A DNA stretch of 64,000 bases, from contig CAVQVN010000009.1 in the NCBI GenBank assembly GCA_963717135.1, positions 620,001 through 684,000 on the forward strand, written 5' to 3'. The notes beneath the pieces were generated by a model. It searched no databases and was not told the origin of the DNA. It was given only the letters and a program-made list of their open reading frames with translations. Positions 24,753 to 34,251 of this stretch are shown one piece after another. The position numbers were made by a program, and so were the translations under genes. The stretch's first letter is position 1; the number at the start of each line of letters is the position of its first letter. The stretch comes from UBA4744 sp963717135. GTDB lineage: Bacteria > Actinomycetota > Acidimicrobiia > Spongiisociales > UBA4744.

Positions 24753-25729
24753 CGGCTCGCCCCCTCGATGAGATCGGGATGGATACAGGCGGTAGTCCGG
24801 CCTTCCGAGATGGGTCGCAGCTCATGGTCGGCGCTGGTGCAGTCTTCCCGGGCGTAGTCGCAACGTGGCGCAAACCGGCATCCGGGAGGGAAGTCACGCG
24901 GATCGGGAGGATGTCCGTCGATGCCCTCCAGCCTCTCGATGCTGGCTTGGAACGACGGCACCGACTTCATCAACGCCTCGGTATACGGGTGCTGCGGATA
25001 TGAGAACACATCGTCGACCGGTCCGGTTTCCACGATCCGTCCGGCGTACATGATCGCCAGACGATCACACAGCTCACCGAGCACCGCCAGGTCGTGGCTG
25101 ACGAAGATGATCGACATGCTGAGTTCGGCGCGGAGCTTCTGGAGCAAGCCGAGGATCTGATCCTGGATGGAGACGTCGAGCGCCGTGGTCGGTTCGTCGC
25201 ACAGCAGCAGCTTGGGTGTGGTCGACAGCGCGGTAGCGATCATCACTCGCTGCCGGAGTCCACCCGACAATTGGTGAGGCCACATCTTCGCCCGGCGTTC
25301 CGGGCTGGGGATTCCGACCTGGCGCATCAGCTGGATGGCCCGCTCCCGGGCTTCCGACTTGCCGAGACCCTCATGAACTCGAGGTCCTTCTGCGATCAGA
25401 TCGCCCACCTTCATCGTCGGGTTCAATGCCGTCATGGGCTCCTGAAAGATGATCGAAATGCCGTGCCCGTGAACGTCGGCCGGCCGGTAGGGAATCGGTT
25501 CCTCCCGGCCGAGGGCGAAGCGGAGCTCTCCCCCGGTGGTGGCCGCCGGCGGAAGGATGCCGATGATCGCCTTGAGGGTCAGGCTCTTGCCCGATCCGGA
25601 TTCGCCGGCGATGCCGAGCGCCTCGCCACGATCCAGCGAAATGGTAACGCCGTCGACCGGGGTGACCGTCCCGGCGCCGATCTCGAAAGAGACCTCCAAA
25701 TCGGCTACTTCCAGGATGCGATCGGTCAT
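24749..25729 (-). CDS. ABC transporter ATPase, OppD/DppD type
   Basis: A 326-residue ATPase with Walker A GESGSGKSLT, signature LSGGLRQRVMIA and Walker B LLLCDEPTTALD. The C-terminal oligopeptide-transporter extension has CRFAPRCDYAREDC. It overlaps both neighbours by four bases. Part of a full five-gene importer. Confidence 0.92.
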   Translation of the reverse strand: MTDRILEVADLEVSFEIGAGTVTPVDGVTISLDRGEALGIAGESGSGKSLTLKAIIGILPPAATTGGELRFALGREEPIPYRPADVHGHGISIIFQEPMTALNPTMKVGDLIAEGPRVHEGLGKSEARERAIQLMRQVGIPSPERRAKMWPHQLSGGLRQRVMIATALSTTPKLLLCDEPTTALDVSIQDQILGLLQKLRAELSMSIIFVSHDLAVLGELCDRLAIMYAGRIVETGPVDDVFSYPQHPYTEALMKSVPSFQASIERLEGIDGHPPDPRDFPPGCRFAPRCDYAREDCTSADHELRPISEGRTTACIHPDLIEGASR

Positions 25730-26607
25730 GCCCGGAGACCTTCTTCGAGGCCCTCACCGACGAGCGAAAGGCCGAGCCCGAGGCCGACGATCACGAGGCC
25801 GGGAACGGTGGCCAGCCACCAGTTGGTGCGGATGAACGGCTGGCCGTCGGCGATCATCGCCCCCCACTCCGGTGTCGGTGGGGGAATCCCCAAACCGAGG
25901 AACGAGAATGCCGCCAGCGCCAGAGTGGCGAAGACGATGTCACTCGGCAGGTACACCAGAGTCTGGTTGATCACGTTCGGGAAGACGTGCACCCGGAGGA
26001 TCCGCATTCGGCGCAGTCCGGCCACGCGGGCAGCCTGCAGGTAGTCGAGGTCCTTTACTCGCAAAACCTCGGTGCGGATGATGCGGGCGTAGATCACCCA
26101 GGCCAGCACCGTAAAAGCGACGATGATCGAGGTCGCCCCCTGGCCGAGGGCGAACACCAGGACGATCACGAGAATGTAGGCCGGGAAAGCCTGAACGACA
26201 TCGGCCGTCCGCATGATGGCGGTGTCGGCCCACCGGCCAAAGAACCCGGCGATCGCGCCAAGGATGGTTCCCAAAATGGCAGGCAACAGGGCTCCCAGGA
26301 AACCGATCGGAATATCGATCCGGGCCGCATAGAGCAGCCGGGAGAACACATCGCGTCCCAGCTCGTCGGTGCCGAGCCAGTGGTCGACGCTGGGGGCGGC
26401 CAGCTTGTTGACCGGGTCGATCGCCAGGGGATCGTGGGGCGCCAGAACCGGGGCGAGGAGAGCAATGAGCACATAGAAGATCAGAATCCCCAGGCCAACC
26501 CACACCTTCTTCGGAAGGCGTTTCCACATCCCCGGCTCGCCGAAGGGCACCGCGACATGGGGAAGGTCGGGGAGGGCTTCGAAGGAGGGGGCCGCGGGCG
26601 TCGTCAT
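25726..26607 (-). CDS. ABC transporter permease, DppC type
   Basis: A 293-residue permease with six hydrophobic segments. The LGTDELGRDVFSRLLY stretch (about 89-104) and the docking loop QAARVAGLRRMR are family features. ATG 26607 is in ATGA overlap with the DppB-type gene; the much longer open frame upstream is a shadow of that gene. With DppB it forms the membrane channel. Confidence 0.9.
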   Translation of the reverse strand: MTTPAAPSFEALPDLPHVAVPFGEPGMWKRLPKKVWVGLGILIFYVLIALLAPVLAPHDPLAIDPVNKLAAPSVDHWLGTDELGRDVFSRLLYAARIDIPIGFLGALLPAILGTILGAIAGFFGRWADTAIMRTADVVQAFPAYILVIVLVFALGQGATSIIVAFTVLAWVIYARIIRTEVLRVKDLDYLQAARVAGLRRMRILRVHVFPNVINQTLVYLPSDIVFATLALAAFSFLGLGIPPPTPEWGAMIADGQPFIRTNWWLATVPGLVIVGLGLGLSLVGEGLEEGLRA

Positions 26608-27545
26608 TCGATCTCCACTCTTGGGTCGAGGATGGCGGTGACGATGTCGGCGAGGAGGTAGACGGCCACCACAACCAGGGCGAAGAGAAGTGTGTATCCC
26701 TGAACTGAAGGGAGGTCGCGGCCTCGGGCAGCGAGGACCAACCCCTGTCCGACCCCCGGTAAGGCGAAGGTGGTTTCGATCACCACCGCTCCGAAGAGCA
26801 GGAAACCGATCTCGATGGCCACCAGGGTCACCCCGGGCCCGGCCGAGTTGCGCAGCACGAAGCGTCGCACGAGGCGTCCGCCGGCCACCCCGATCGAACG
26901 GGCAGTCGAGATGTAATCGGATTCCATGACCTGAATCATGGAAGCTCGCAGCCCCCGAATGATGAAGGGAGACGATGCGATCGCCAGCGTCAGCCCCGGC
27001 AAGATCATCGAATGGAGACGCTCCCCGAATGTCTCCCCGAACCCGCCGGCCGGAAACCACCCGGTCTTGAGCGCCACCAGGAGCAACAGGATGACCCCGG
27101 TCCAGAATGAAGGCATGCTCAACCCGAGGAGGCCGAAGCCACGGATGATCTGGTCGGCAGCCCGGTCTTTGCGAAGAGCCGCGATGACCCCCAAGGGGAC
27201 ACTGATCAGCAGCGTCATCAAGACGCCCGTCACCATCAGCCACACCGTGACCGAGATACGCTCACCGATGATGCTCGATACCGGTTTGCGCGACTTGTAG
27301 GAGTAGCCGAGATCGCCCTGTAGAACATCGCCTACGTAGCGGCCGTACTGCACGATGATCGGATCGTTGAGACCCAACTCCTCGCGAACCTCCTCGAGTT
27401 GCTCTTCCGAGGCTCGAAGCCCAACAATTTGGCGGGCAGGATCGCCCGGGGTGATTTGGAGCACCAGAAAGACAACCAGCACGATTCCGAACAGCATCGG
27501 GATAGTCTGCAGCAGTCGCTTGATGACGAAGCCAAACCGACCCAA
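26604..27545 (-). CDS. ABC transporter permease, DppB type
   Basis: A 313-residue permease: N-terminal FVIKRLLQTIPMLFGIVL, a periplasmic GDPARQIVG block, the helices, docking loop ISTARSIGVAGGRLVRRFVLR, and the ending ILDPRVEIE. The TTG start has GGAGG upstream. It follows the binding-protein gene by 37 nt. Confidence 0.9.
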   Translation of the reverse strand: MGRFGFVIKRLLQTIPMLFGIVLVVFLVLQITPGDPARQIVGLRASEEQLEEVREELGLNDPIIVQYGRYVGDVLQGDLGYSYKSRKPVSSIIGERISVTVWLMVTGVLMTLLISVPLGVIAALRKDRAADQIIRGFGLLGLSMPSFWTGVILLLLVALKTGWFPAGGFGETFGERLHSMILPGLTLAIASSPFIIRGLRASMIQVMESDYISTARSIGVAGGRLVRRFVLRNSAGPGVTLVAIEIGFLLFGAVVIETTFALPGVGQGLVLAARGRDLPSVQGYTLLFALVVVAVYLLADIVTAILDPRVEIE

Positions 27546-27582
27546 GCGATAGTCCTCCCCTCAAATTTGTAGTGTTCTTCCT

Positions 27583-29163
27583 CTATCCGCCCAGGCCGAT
27601 GGTGTCGTAGTAGTAGAGACCCCAGGGAGCCGACCAAAAGCCGGTCAGATCTTGATCCACGGCATGCAGATAGGAACCCTCCGCAACGGCGATGGCCGCC
27701 GCGTTATCGATGGCCTCGTCCTGGATCTTGGCCACGATCGCCTCCATGTCGGCCCCGGTTGCCGCTTCGCTATAGGCGAGGAAGTCCTCGAACAAGGTGT
27801 CGGTCTCGAACCCGCTAAACAGCCACCCGGTGGCCATGATCCAGTTCATTGGATCGGCCATGTCGGGCTGGATGGCACCGTAGTTCCAGATGGTCATGTC
27901 GGCGTCGATCGAAAATGCCCGGTCGAGGAAGGCACCGGTCTCGAGCGAAGCCAGGGTCACATCGATCCCGATCTCGGCCAGGTTGGCCTGGATGATCTGC
28001 ACCACCAGCGTGTCCAGTTCGTTGCCGGCGTCGTAGATCAGCTCGACGTCGGCTCCCCCCGCTGCCGATGATTGTCCGATCAGATCCTGGGCCTTGGCCA
28101 GGTCCCGACGGAAGTACGGCTTGGTCGGCGGAACCCAGTTCCAGATATTCGGCGCCAGGATCCCGCTGGGAAGGCCGAAATACTCGCCGAGGGCCGCGTC
28201 GATCGCCTCGTAGTCGATCGCGTAGGCGACGGCCTGGCGGACCAGCAGATCATCGAATGGAGGCCGCAGAACGTTCATGCCGATGTGCTCGACCGAGTGG
28301 ATCGTGCACTTGTACACGTCGGCCGGGTCGTACTGCGGGGCAATCGTCGGCGACAGGTACTCGTTGATCTGCACGTCGCCACTCTGGAAAAGAATCTGTC
28401 GTTCGGTCTCATCGGCGATCACTTCGAGGACCAGCTCATCGACCTTGGGTCGCTCCGGGTCGTAGAAGTAGGGGTTCGGGGACAAAACGATGCGTCCACC
28501 CAGGGACCATTCGTCGACCACGAACGGTCCGGCGCCGATAGGACTGTTGTAGTACTCCTCTTCGGTCATGCCGGCGAAGTCCTTGGGCATGATTCCCGAG
28601 ACCGACGACGCCATGATCGGTGTGATGGTGTTGTCGGGATAGGCGAGCTCGAGCACCACCTGGTTTCCTTCGCCGGTGACTGCGGCGATGCTCTCCCAAG
28701 ACAAGCCGAAGTTGGGTCCGGCTCGCCAAACGTCGAGGGAGAAGGCAACGTCTTCGGCGGTGACAGGCTCACCGTTGCTGAACCGGGCGTTTTCCTGCAA
28801 GGTGAAGGTGAGGGTCAGCCCTTCTGGGTCATATACCCAGCTCTCGGCCAAGCCCGGCTCGAGAGAAACCCCATCGGCCCCGAAGCGGAGCAGGGGTTCC
28901 ATAACGGCCAGATGGGTCTGGTAGCTGGAGTAGGCGGCGGCCGAGTCGAGTACCCATCCGTCGAAGGACTCGAAGCGAACCGCCGTCAGAGTGCCGCCTC
29001 CTTCGGGAGGGACCCCAGTTGTATCGGTGCCGCCCGCAGTGGTCTCGGTGCCGGACTGCGTTGTGGCGGTGCCGCCCGCGGTTGTCTCTGTAGTTTCCGT
29101 GCCGCACCCCGACGCCAGCAACGCCAGCACCGCAAGGAATGCAATTGCCGTTCTCAATCTCAT
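27583..29163 (-). CDS. ABC transporter solute-binding lipoprotein, family 5 (Opp/Dpp)
   Basis: A 526-residue lipoprotein. The signal is MRLRTAIAFLAVLALLASGC with Cys20, then a Thr/Gly-rich linker (TETTETTAGG type, about 21-52) and a family-5 solute-binding domain (GLAESW, NPYFYDPERP and FDDLLVRQAVAYAID motifs). It captures the substrate outside the membrane. Because AguA and AguB genes are immediately upstream, a cationic guanidino or amine compound or peptide is plausible. The ATG at 29163 has AGGAGAG. Operator copy 2 lies 56 bp upstream, so this gene heads the importer operon. Confidence 0.9.
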   Translation of the reverse strand: MRLRTAIAFLAVLALLASGCGTETTETTAGGTATTQSGTETTAGGTDTTGVPPEGGGTLTAVRFESFDGWVLDSAAAYSSYQTHLAVMEPLLRFGADGVSLEPGLAESWVYDPEGLTLTFTLQENARFSNGEPVTAEDVAFSLDVWRAGPNFGLSWESIAAVTGEGNQVVLELAYPDNTITPIMASSVSGIMPKDFAGMTEEEYYNSPIGAGPFVVDEWSLGGRIVLSPNPYFYDPERPKVDELVLEVIADETERQILFQSGDVQINEYLSPTIAPQYDPADVYKCTIHSVEHIGMNVLRPPFDDLLVRQAVAYAIDYEAIDAALGEYFGLPSGILAPNIWNWVPPTKPYFRRDLAKAQDLIGQSSAAGGADVELIYDAGNELDTLVVQIIQANLAEIGIDVTLASLETGAFLDRAFSIDADMTIWNYGAIQPDMADPMNWIMATGWLFSGFETDTLFEDFLAYSEAATGADMEAIVAKIQDEAIDNAAAIAVAEGSYLHAVDQDLTGFWSAPWGLYYYDTIGLGG

Positions 29164-29218
29164 GGTCCCGCTCTCCTCTCCAGGAGTAGTCCAGCTCGAA
29201 TCCCACTCCAAAACCCAT

Positions 29219-29234
29219 CCTATCGAGGGATAGG
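29219..29234. promoter_or_regulatory. Operator copy 2, CCTATC-N4-GATAGG
   Basis: Perfect core arms around GAGG, 56 bp upstream of the solute-binding-protein start and just beyond the aguB stop. It would control the importer and first YtcJ amidohydrolase. Confidence 0.65.
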
Positions 29235-29257
29235 TAGCCTCGCCGGTGGCACTCGAG

Positions 29258-30199
29258 TCAATCGATTTCCCTTTCCTCCTCGGTCAGCCGCCCGTATTGA
29301 TCGGGGCGACGGGTATCGAACAATCCAAATGTCAACCAATCTCTGCGCTGGTCAAGATCCAGGTCGGCAACCAACACGGTCGGCTCAGCCCGGGGAGCCT
29401 CGACGAGGACCCGGCCGTAGGGATCGGAGACAAACGACGAGCCATAGAACGTGAGCGGTCCCTCGGTTCCGATCCGGTTCACTGCCACCATGTAGGTTCC
29501 GTTGGCCAGACCATTGGCGGTGATCATGTGCTTCCACAACGGCTGGGTGTCGAAATCACCGAGATCGGGTTCGGATCCGATGGCCGTTGGATAGACGAGA
29601 ACCTCGGCGCCTTCGAGTGCATAGATGCGGGCCAGTTCTGGGTTCCACTGATCCCAGCAAGTCGGGAAGCCGAAGCGAGCGCCGGCCACTTCGACCACCG
29701 GGAATCCGGTGTTTCCGGCGGCGAAGTAGCGGTCCTCGTGGTAGTAGGGGAACTGGGGGATATGGACCTTGCGGGTGCGGGCTATCACCTCGCCTGCCGG
29801 ATTCACGGCGATGGCCGTGTTGAAACCGGCACCATCCGGATCCTTCTCGTAGAGAGAAGCGTGAACCACGGCGCCGGTTTCGGCGGCCATCAACCGGGCC
29901 AGTTCCGTGGTTGGACCGTCGCCGATCGTCTCCGCGTACGTCCGGGCCGCTTCTTGATCATCGGGGACGACGGCGAAATATGGCGCCAGGGTCAGCTCCT
30001 GAAGGCAGATCACTTGTGCCCCTTGGTCTGCCGCCCTTCGCATGCCCTCACAGAGCGTCGCCTGATGCGCGGCGGGATCGGGATGCCAAGCGCATTGCAC
30101 CGCTCCGATCCGCAACGAAGGTCGACCGCTGGGCGGTTCGACTCTCATGGGCGAGTCGAGCGGATCGTCGATCCGGGTGATCAATCTGAATTCGGTCAT
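29258..30199 (-). CDS. aguB: N-carbamoylputrescine amidase
   Basis: A 313-residue nitrilase-superfamily enzyme with the catalytic triad visible: Glu in CLQELTLAPYF, Lys in RKVHIPQFP and Cys in FPTCWDQWNPE. The CWDQWxPE pattern and FxPYYHEDRYF block are characteristic of AguB. It converts N-carbamoylputrescine to putrescine, CO2 and ammonia. The first ~28 residues before RIGAVQCAW are an extra tail; an internal ATG at codon 18 is an alternative start. It overlaps aguA by ATGA. Confidence 0.9.
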   Translation of the reverse strand: MTEFRLITRIDDPLDSPMRVEPPSGRPSLRIGAVQCAWHPDPAAHQATLCEGMRRAADQGAQVICLQELTLAPYFAVVPDDQEAARTYAETIGDGPTTELARLMAAETGAVVHASLYEKDPDGAGFNTAIAVNPAGEVIARTRKVHIPQFPYYHEDRYFAAGNTGFPVVEVAGARFGFPTCWDQWNPELARIYALEGAEVLVYPTAIGSEPDLGDFDTQPLWKHMITANGLANGTYMVAVNRIGTEGPLTFYGSSFVSDPYGRVLVEAPRAEPTVLVADLDLDQRRDWLTFGLFDTRRPDQYGRLTEEEREID

Positions 30200-31203
30200 G
30201 GGGTTCCTCCCGGCGCCGGGACTTGCATGGTGGTGCAGTGCAGACCTCCGCCTGCATATGAGACCATTTTTCCGGGGACGGCGACGACCTCCCGTTCGAC
30301 GAAAGCCCGCTGCAGCACTTCGATGGCCGCGATGTCGGAGGCAAAGTCCCCGGTTCCAACGATCACGGCCCCGTTGATCAGGTAGATATTGGCGTAGGCC
30401 ACTCCGACTTCGGTCCCGTCGAACGGTTCAGTCGGAAGTCGGGGCAATTCGATCACTTCGAGATTGCGGCCGGCGGCGTCGGTCTCCGCGTCGAGTGCTT
30501 GGCGATCTGCGGCCATCAGCTCGAAATCTGGATCATCCGGGTCCTCGCACGTCTGGAGAAGGACCACCCCGGGACGGACAAATGTGCACACTGCATCGAC
30601 GTGTCCATCGGTGACGAAGTCGGCGGAGATACCCCACGGCAGCCAGACGACCTTGCGGATGCCGAGTCGATCGTTCAGCTCCTGCTCGATTTCCTCCCGC
30701 GACATGCCGGGATTGCGATTCGGATTGAGCAGGCACTGCTCGGTGGTGATCAGCGTGCCTTCTCCGTCGACGGTGATTGCCCCACCCTCGAGCACCATGT
30801 CCGACCCGATGCGCTGGATGCCGAGGTGATCGAGTATCGCCGCCGCGCTCGCCGCCGTCTGGTCGTAAGGTGGATAGCGTTCGCCCCATGCGTTGAAACG
30901 GAAATCGACGCCGGCCCGCGCCCCGTCATCGTCGACGACCACGATCGGACCTGAGTCGCGCACCCAGGCCGATTCATACGGGATCGCGACCAGCTCGATT
31001 CCCGAGGTCAGTGCCCGGCGGGCACCTTCGACGTCCGCCGGGTTCACCATCATGGTGAGCGGCTCGAAGGCGGCAATGGCATTGGCCAGCCCGGCGTAGG
31101 TTTCTCGGGCGGCTTCCAGGTGTGGCCCCCAGCTGGGGTGGACGGGCCAGGCCATCAACGAACGCTCGTGCAGTTCCCACTCGGCCGGCATGCGAAAGCT
31201 CAT
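30196..31203 (-). CDS. aguA: Agmatine deiminase
   Basis: A 335-residue guanidino-modifying enzyme of the agmatine deiminase/PPAD family: MPAEWELHERSLMAWP at the start, WVRDSGPIVVVDD and FNAWGERYPPYD. Then comes EGGAITVDGEG with the catalytic Glu region, the His in DGHVDAVC and the nucleophile Cys in AGGGLHCTT near the C-terminus. It turns agmatine into N-carbamoylputrescine and ammonia, feeding AguB. ATG 31203 overlaps the YtcJ stop by four bases and gives the normal family start. Confidence 0.9.
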   Translation of the reverse strand: MSFRMPAEWELHERSLMAWPVHPSWGPHLEAARETYAGLANAIAAFEPLTMMVNPADVEGARRALTSGIELVAIPYESAWVRDSGPIVVVDDDGARAGVDFRFNAWGERYPPYDQTAASAAAILDHLGIQRIGSDMVLEGGAITVDGEGTLITTEQCLLNPNRNPGMSREEIEQELNDRLGIRKVVWLPWGISADFVTDGHVDAVCTFVRPGVVLLQTCEDPDDPDFELMAADRQALDAETDAAGRNLEVIELPRLPTEPFDGTEVGVAYANIYLINGAVIVGTGDFASDIAAIEVLQRAFVEREVVAVPGKMVSYAGGGLHCTTMQVPAPGGTP

Positions 31204-32828
31204 CCTCGCCCTCCGGTTGGTCCTCCGTGCACGATCTCGCCACCGAGGACGGTCATCCACACGCCGAGGTGGCGAATCTCGCTCGGATCGACAGAAAAAA
31301 TATCGCCGTCGACGACGGTCAGGTCGGCCAGCTTCCCGGGCTCGATCGAGCCGAGGCGATCCTCGGCGAAGATGGCGTGGGCGGCGTCGATGGTGTGGGC
31401 CCGCACCGCTTCCTCAACGGTCAGTGCCTGATCGGCCCCGATCGGGCGTCCCCCCATGGTCTTGCGAAGCACTGCGTTGGTGACCGTCTCCAGCGGCCGG
31501 TACGAGGTGACGTCGGAGTCGCTGCTCAGCACCACCTTGACTCCGGCATCGAGTTCGGCGCGCATCGGCTGCAACCGGTGGGCACGATCACCGAGCCGGG
31601 AGAGGAACTCGTCGCCCTGGTCGTGCAGGTAGTTGGGCTGGTTGATGGCGAAGACGCCGAGCCGGGCCATGCGATCGATCTGATCTGGTCTCGGGTAGCC
31701 GCAGTGCTCGATGCGATGGCGGGGATCGGGACGAGGATGCGCCTCCATGGCATCCTCGAAGGCGTCGAGGACCGCCTCGATGGCCAGATCCCCCTGAGCA
31801 TGGACGCCGACCTGCCACCCCCGGCTATGTGCCCTGTCGATCATGGCCCCCAGTTCAGCCGGCTCCCAGTACCGGAGGCCTGCGAACTCGCCGTCCTCGC
31901 CGTAGGGCTCAGAGAAGACCGCCGTGCCTCCGATCAACGAACCGTCCATGTAGAACTTCATCGGACCCAGCCACAGAAGGTCGTCGCCGAAGGGACCGGC
32001 CAGCCCGATCGAGCCGTACTCCTCGAGTTGATGGGACAGTGGCATGATCGCCACTCGTAGCCACCATTTCCCGCGGCGGCGGGCCTCGCGGTAACCGGCC
32101 ATCTCGCGGCGCGTCACCTGGGCGTCGCACACGGTTGTCAGACCGGCTGCGAGGAAAGCCCGGCCGGCTCGCTCTATGGCGCCGACCAGTTCGTCGAGGC
32201 CGGCTTCCGTGTGGAAGTTGGGACCGTGAGAGCCGATGTCGACCACCACCGGTTGCACGAGACCCTGGGCGGCATCCTGGAACAACCCGGTAACGCGGCC
32301 CTCGCCGTCTCTCACGAGCCGGCCCCCTTTCGGATCCGGGGTAGCGTCGTTGAGGCCGGCGGTCTCGAGCGAGCGTGTGTTGACCAGGAGATAATGGCCC
32401 GAGACGTGGGAGATAGCGACCGGATGGTCCGTAGTGGCGCGGTCGAGATCCCACCGGGTTGGAGCCCTGTCGTACTTACCGTGGTCAAAGCCGAAGCCTC
32501 TGATCCACAGCCCCGGTGGCGTGTCGGCTGCCACGGCTGCCACTGCGGCGACGAGGTCCTCCACCGAAGCGACTGCCGGATAACGGGCGTCGATCGACGC
32601 CAGCGACTCGCCGGTCATCAGATAGTGGTTGTGGGCGTCGATGAAGCCGGGCACCATGGTCCGGCCGCCTAGATCGATCCTCGCCGCGTCCGGATAGGTT
32701 CTGAGAACCTCTTCATCGCCGCCCACCATCAGAATTCGTCCGGTCCGAACGGCCACCGCCTCGGCCCATGACCCGGAACGATCGGCGGTATACACCGAGC
32801 CGCGGTGGAACACCCGCAGGTCGTTCAT
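31200..32828 (-). CDS. YtcJ-type amidohydrolase (second copy)
   Basis: A 542-residue amidohydrolase-3 protein with metal motif DAHNHYLMTG (about 64), KFYMDGSLIGG, VHAQGDLAIEAV and RIEHCGYP stretches, and the family C-terminal EPGKLADLTVVD. Same length and order as the copy at 22141 but clearly diverged. It lies between a transaminase gene and aguA with ATGA overlaps at both ends, so it must serve the same pathway, possibly hydrolysing a cyclic or acylated guanidino/amine substrate. Confidence 0.82.
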   Translation of the reverse strand: MNDLRVFHRGSVYTADRSGSWAEAVAVRTGRILMVGGDEEVLRTYPDAARIDLGGRTMVPGFIDAHNHYLMTGESLASIDARYPAVASVEDLVAAVAAVAADTPPGLWIRGFGFDHGKYDRAPTRWDLDRATTDHPVAISHVSGHYLLVNTRSLETAGLNDATPDPKGGRLVRDGEGRVTGLFQDAAQGLVQPVVVDIGSHGPNFHTEAGLDELVGAIERAGRAFLAAGLTTVCDAQVTRREMAGYREARRRGKWWLRVAIMPLSHQLEEYGSIGLAGPFGDDLLWLGPMKFYMDGSLIGGTAVFSEPYGEDGEFAGLRYWEPAELGAMIDRAHSRGWQVGVHAQGDLAIEAVLDAFEDAMEAHPRPDPRHRIEHCGYPRPDQIDRMARLGVFAINQPNYLHDQGDEFLSRLGDRAHRLQPMRAELDAGVKVVLSSDSDVTSYRPLETVTNAVLRKTMGGRPIGADQALTVEEAVRAHTIDAAHAIFAEDRLGSIEPGKLADLTVVDGDIFSVDPSEIRHLGVWMTVLGGEIVHGGPTGGRG

Positions 32829-34219
32829 CGCATCATTTCCTCGGCCGCCGCATGGGCCAGCGGGATCGCTTGGCGCAAGGTGGCAACGATGAAGTCCACA
32901 TCGTCGCGGGTGATGATGAGGGGAGGTGACATGATGTTGAGGTTCTCCACCGGTCGCACGATCAATCCGAGAGCGTCGCATTCGTTGGATACCCTTTTGC
33001 CGATATCTACCTCGTACGGGTAGGCCTCACCGGTCTCGGTATCACGCACGAACTCGATGCACACCATCAGATGGGATCCACGCACATCACCGACCATGGG
33101 CAACTCTCGCAGCGTCTCCAACTGCTCCATGAAGTACGGCCCGATGGCGCGGACGTGCTCGAGGATCCCTTCGCTCTCCAGGATCTCGATGTTCTTCAGA
33201 GCCGCGGCGCAGGACACCGGGTGCCCTCCGTAGGTGAATCCGAGGGGCAGATAGCCTGGTCCGCGACCCGACTCGGATATCACGTCAAATATCCTGTCCG
33301 AGAAGATCGTCGCTCCGAGCGGGAGGTAACCGGAGGTGAGGCCTTTGGCCGACGTGATTATGTCGGGTTGGATTCCGAACAGCTTCTCGGAGGCGAACCA
33401 CTCTCCCAGTCGGCCGAAGCCGGTTACCACTTCGTCAGATACATAGATGATGTCGTTGGCTCGGCAGAACTCCCAGATCCGCTTGAGGTAGTTGTCGGGT
33501 GGAGGAATCACGCCGCCGGCTCCCATTATCGGCTCGGCGAAAAAGGCCGATACGTACCCGGCTCCGCCGAGTTCCTCTACCTTGGCCTCGAACTCGGCAA
33601 CCAGTTGATCGGCGAAGGCTTTCTCAGATAACCCTTTTCCGTACCGGTAGATGTTCGGCGAACTCAGATGGTGCACATTGTCGAGGAACTCGAACTCGTC
33701 GATCCTGTCACCGGGCTTACCGCCGATGGAAACGGCCGCGTAGGTCTGACCGTGATAGGCATCGACCCGCGAGATCACATGTCGTTTCTCGGGCTTGCCG
33801 CGTACAGCTTGGTAGAACTGGGCGATGCGGTAGGCCAGGTCGTTGGCGGTCGACCCGCCGGTGCTGAAGAACACATGGTTCAGATCGCCCGGAGCCAACT
33901 CGGCGAGTTTGGTGGCCAGGTCGGCAGCCGGAATGTGGGTCATGTCCACGAAAGGATTCGAGTAAGCCAGTCGCCGGACTTGATCGGCAATGGCTTCCAC
34001 CATGTCTTCACGACCCAGACCAATGTTCGTGCACCACAATCCACCGACTGCATCGACGTATCGCTTGCCGTTCGTGTCGGTGATGTAGGCACCTGCGCCG
34101 GAAGCGATCGGAAGGGCGCCCTCCTCGGCGAAGGTGTCGAACACCTGATAGGGATGGACGTGATGGCGTTTGTCGCGTTCGACCACGGCCGGGGTTTCGG
34201 TGCTCATGTAGTTGGTCAT
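32825..34219 (-). CDS. Class-III omega-aminotransferase (first copy)
   Basis: A 464-residue PLP enzyme of the omega-amine:pyruvate/putrescine transaminase type. Blocks are YITDTNGKRYVDAVGGLW, FFSTGGSTANDLAYR, YHGQTYAAVSIGG, FAEPIMGAGGVIPPP, DEVVTGFGRLGEWF and the PLP Lys in TSAKGLTSGYLPLG. It would remove an amino group from putrescine, GABA or a related amine, yielding an aldehyde. Located between AGAT-type gene and YtcJ in the aguAB operon. Confidence 0.9.
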   Translation of the reverse strand: MTNYMSTETPAVVERDKRHHVHPYQVFDTFAEEGALPIASGAGAYITDTNGKRYVDAVGGLWCTNIGLGREDMVEAIADQVRRLAYSNPFVDMTHIPAADLATKLAELAPGDLNHVFFSTGGSTANDLAYRIAQFYQAVRGKPEKRHVISRVDAYHGQTYAAVSIGGKPGDRIDEFEFLDNVHHLSSPNIYRYGKGLSEKAFADQLVAEFEAKVEELGGAGYVSAFFAEPIMGAGGVIPPPDNYLKRIWEFCRANDIIYVSDEVVTGFGRLGEWFASEKLFGIQPDIITSAKGLTSGYLPLGATIFSDRIFDVISESGRGPGYLPLGFTYGGHPVSCAAALKNIEILESEGILEHVRAIGPYFMEQLETLRELPMVGDVRGSHLMVCIEFVRDTETGEAYPYEVDIGKRVSNECDALGLIVRPVENLNIMSPPLIITRDDVDFIVATLRQAIPLAHAAAEEMMR

Positions 34220-34251
34220 GTCCGGGTCCTCTCCCTACAGGTTGATGTTCT

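Noticed and set aside
27652..29454. Long plus-strand frames opposite the solute-binding-protein gene
   Set aside because: They are antisense shadows: no domains and no ribosome sites, while the minus strand holds a full lipoprotein gene.
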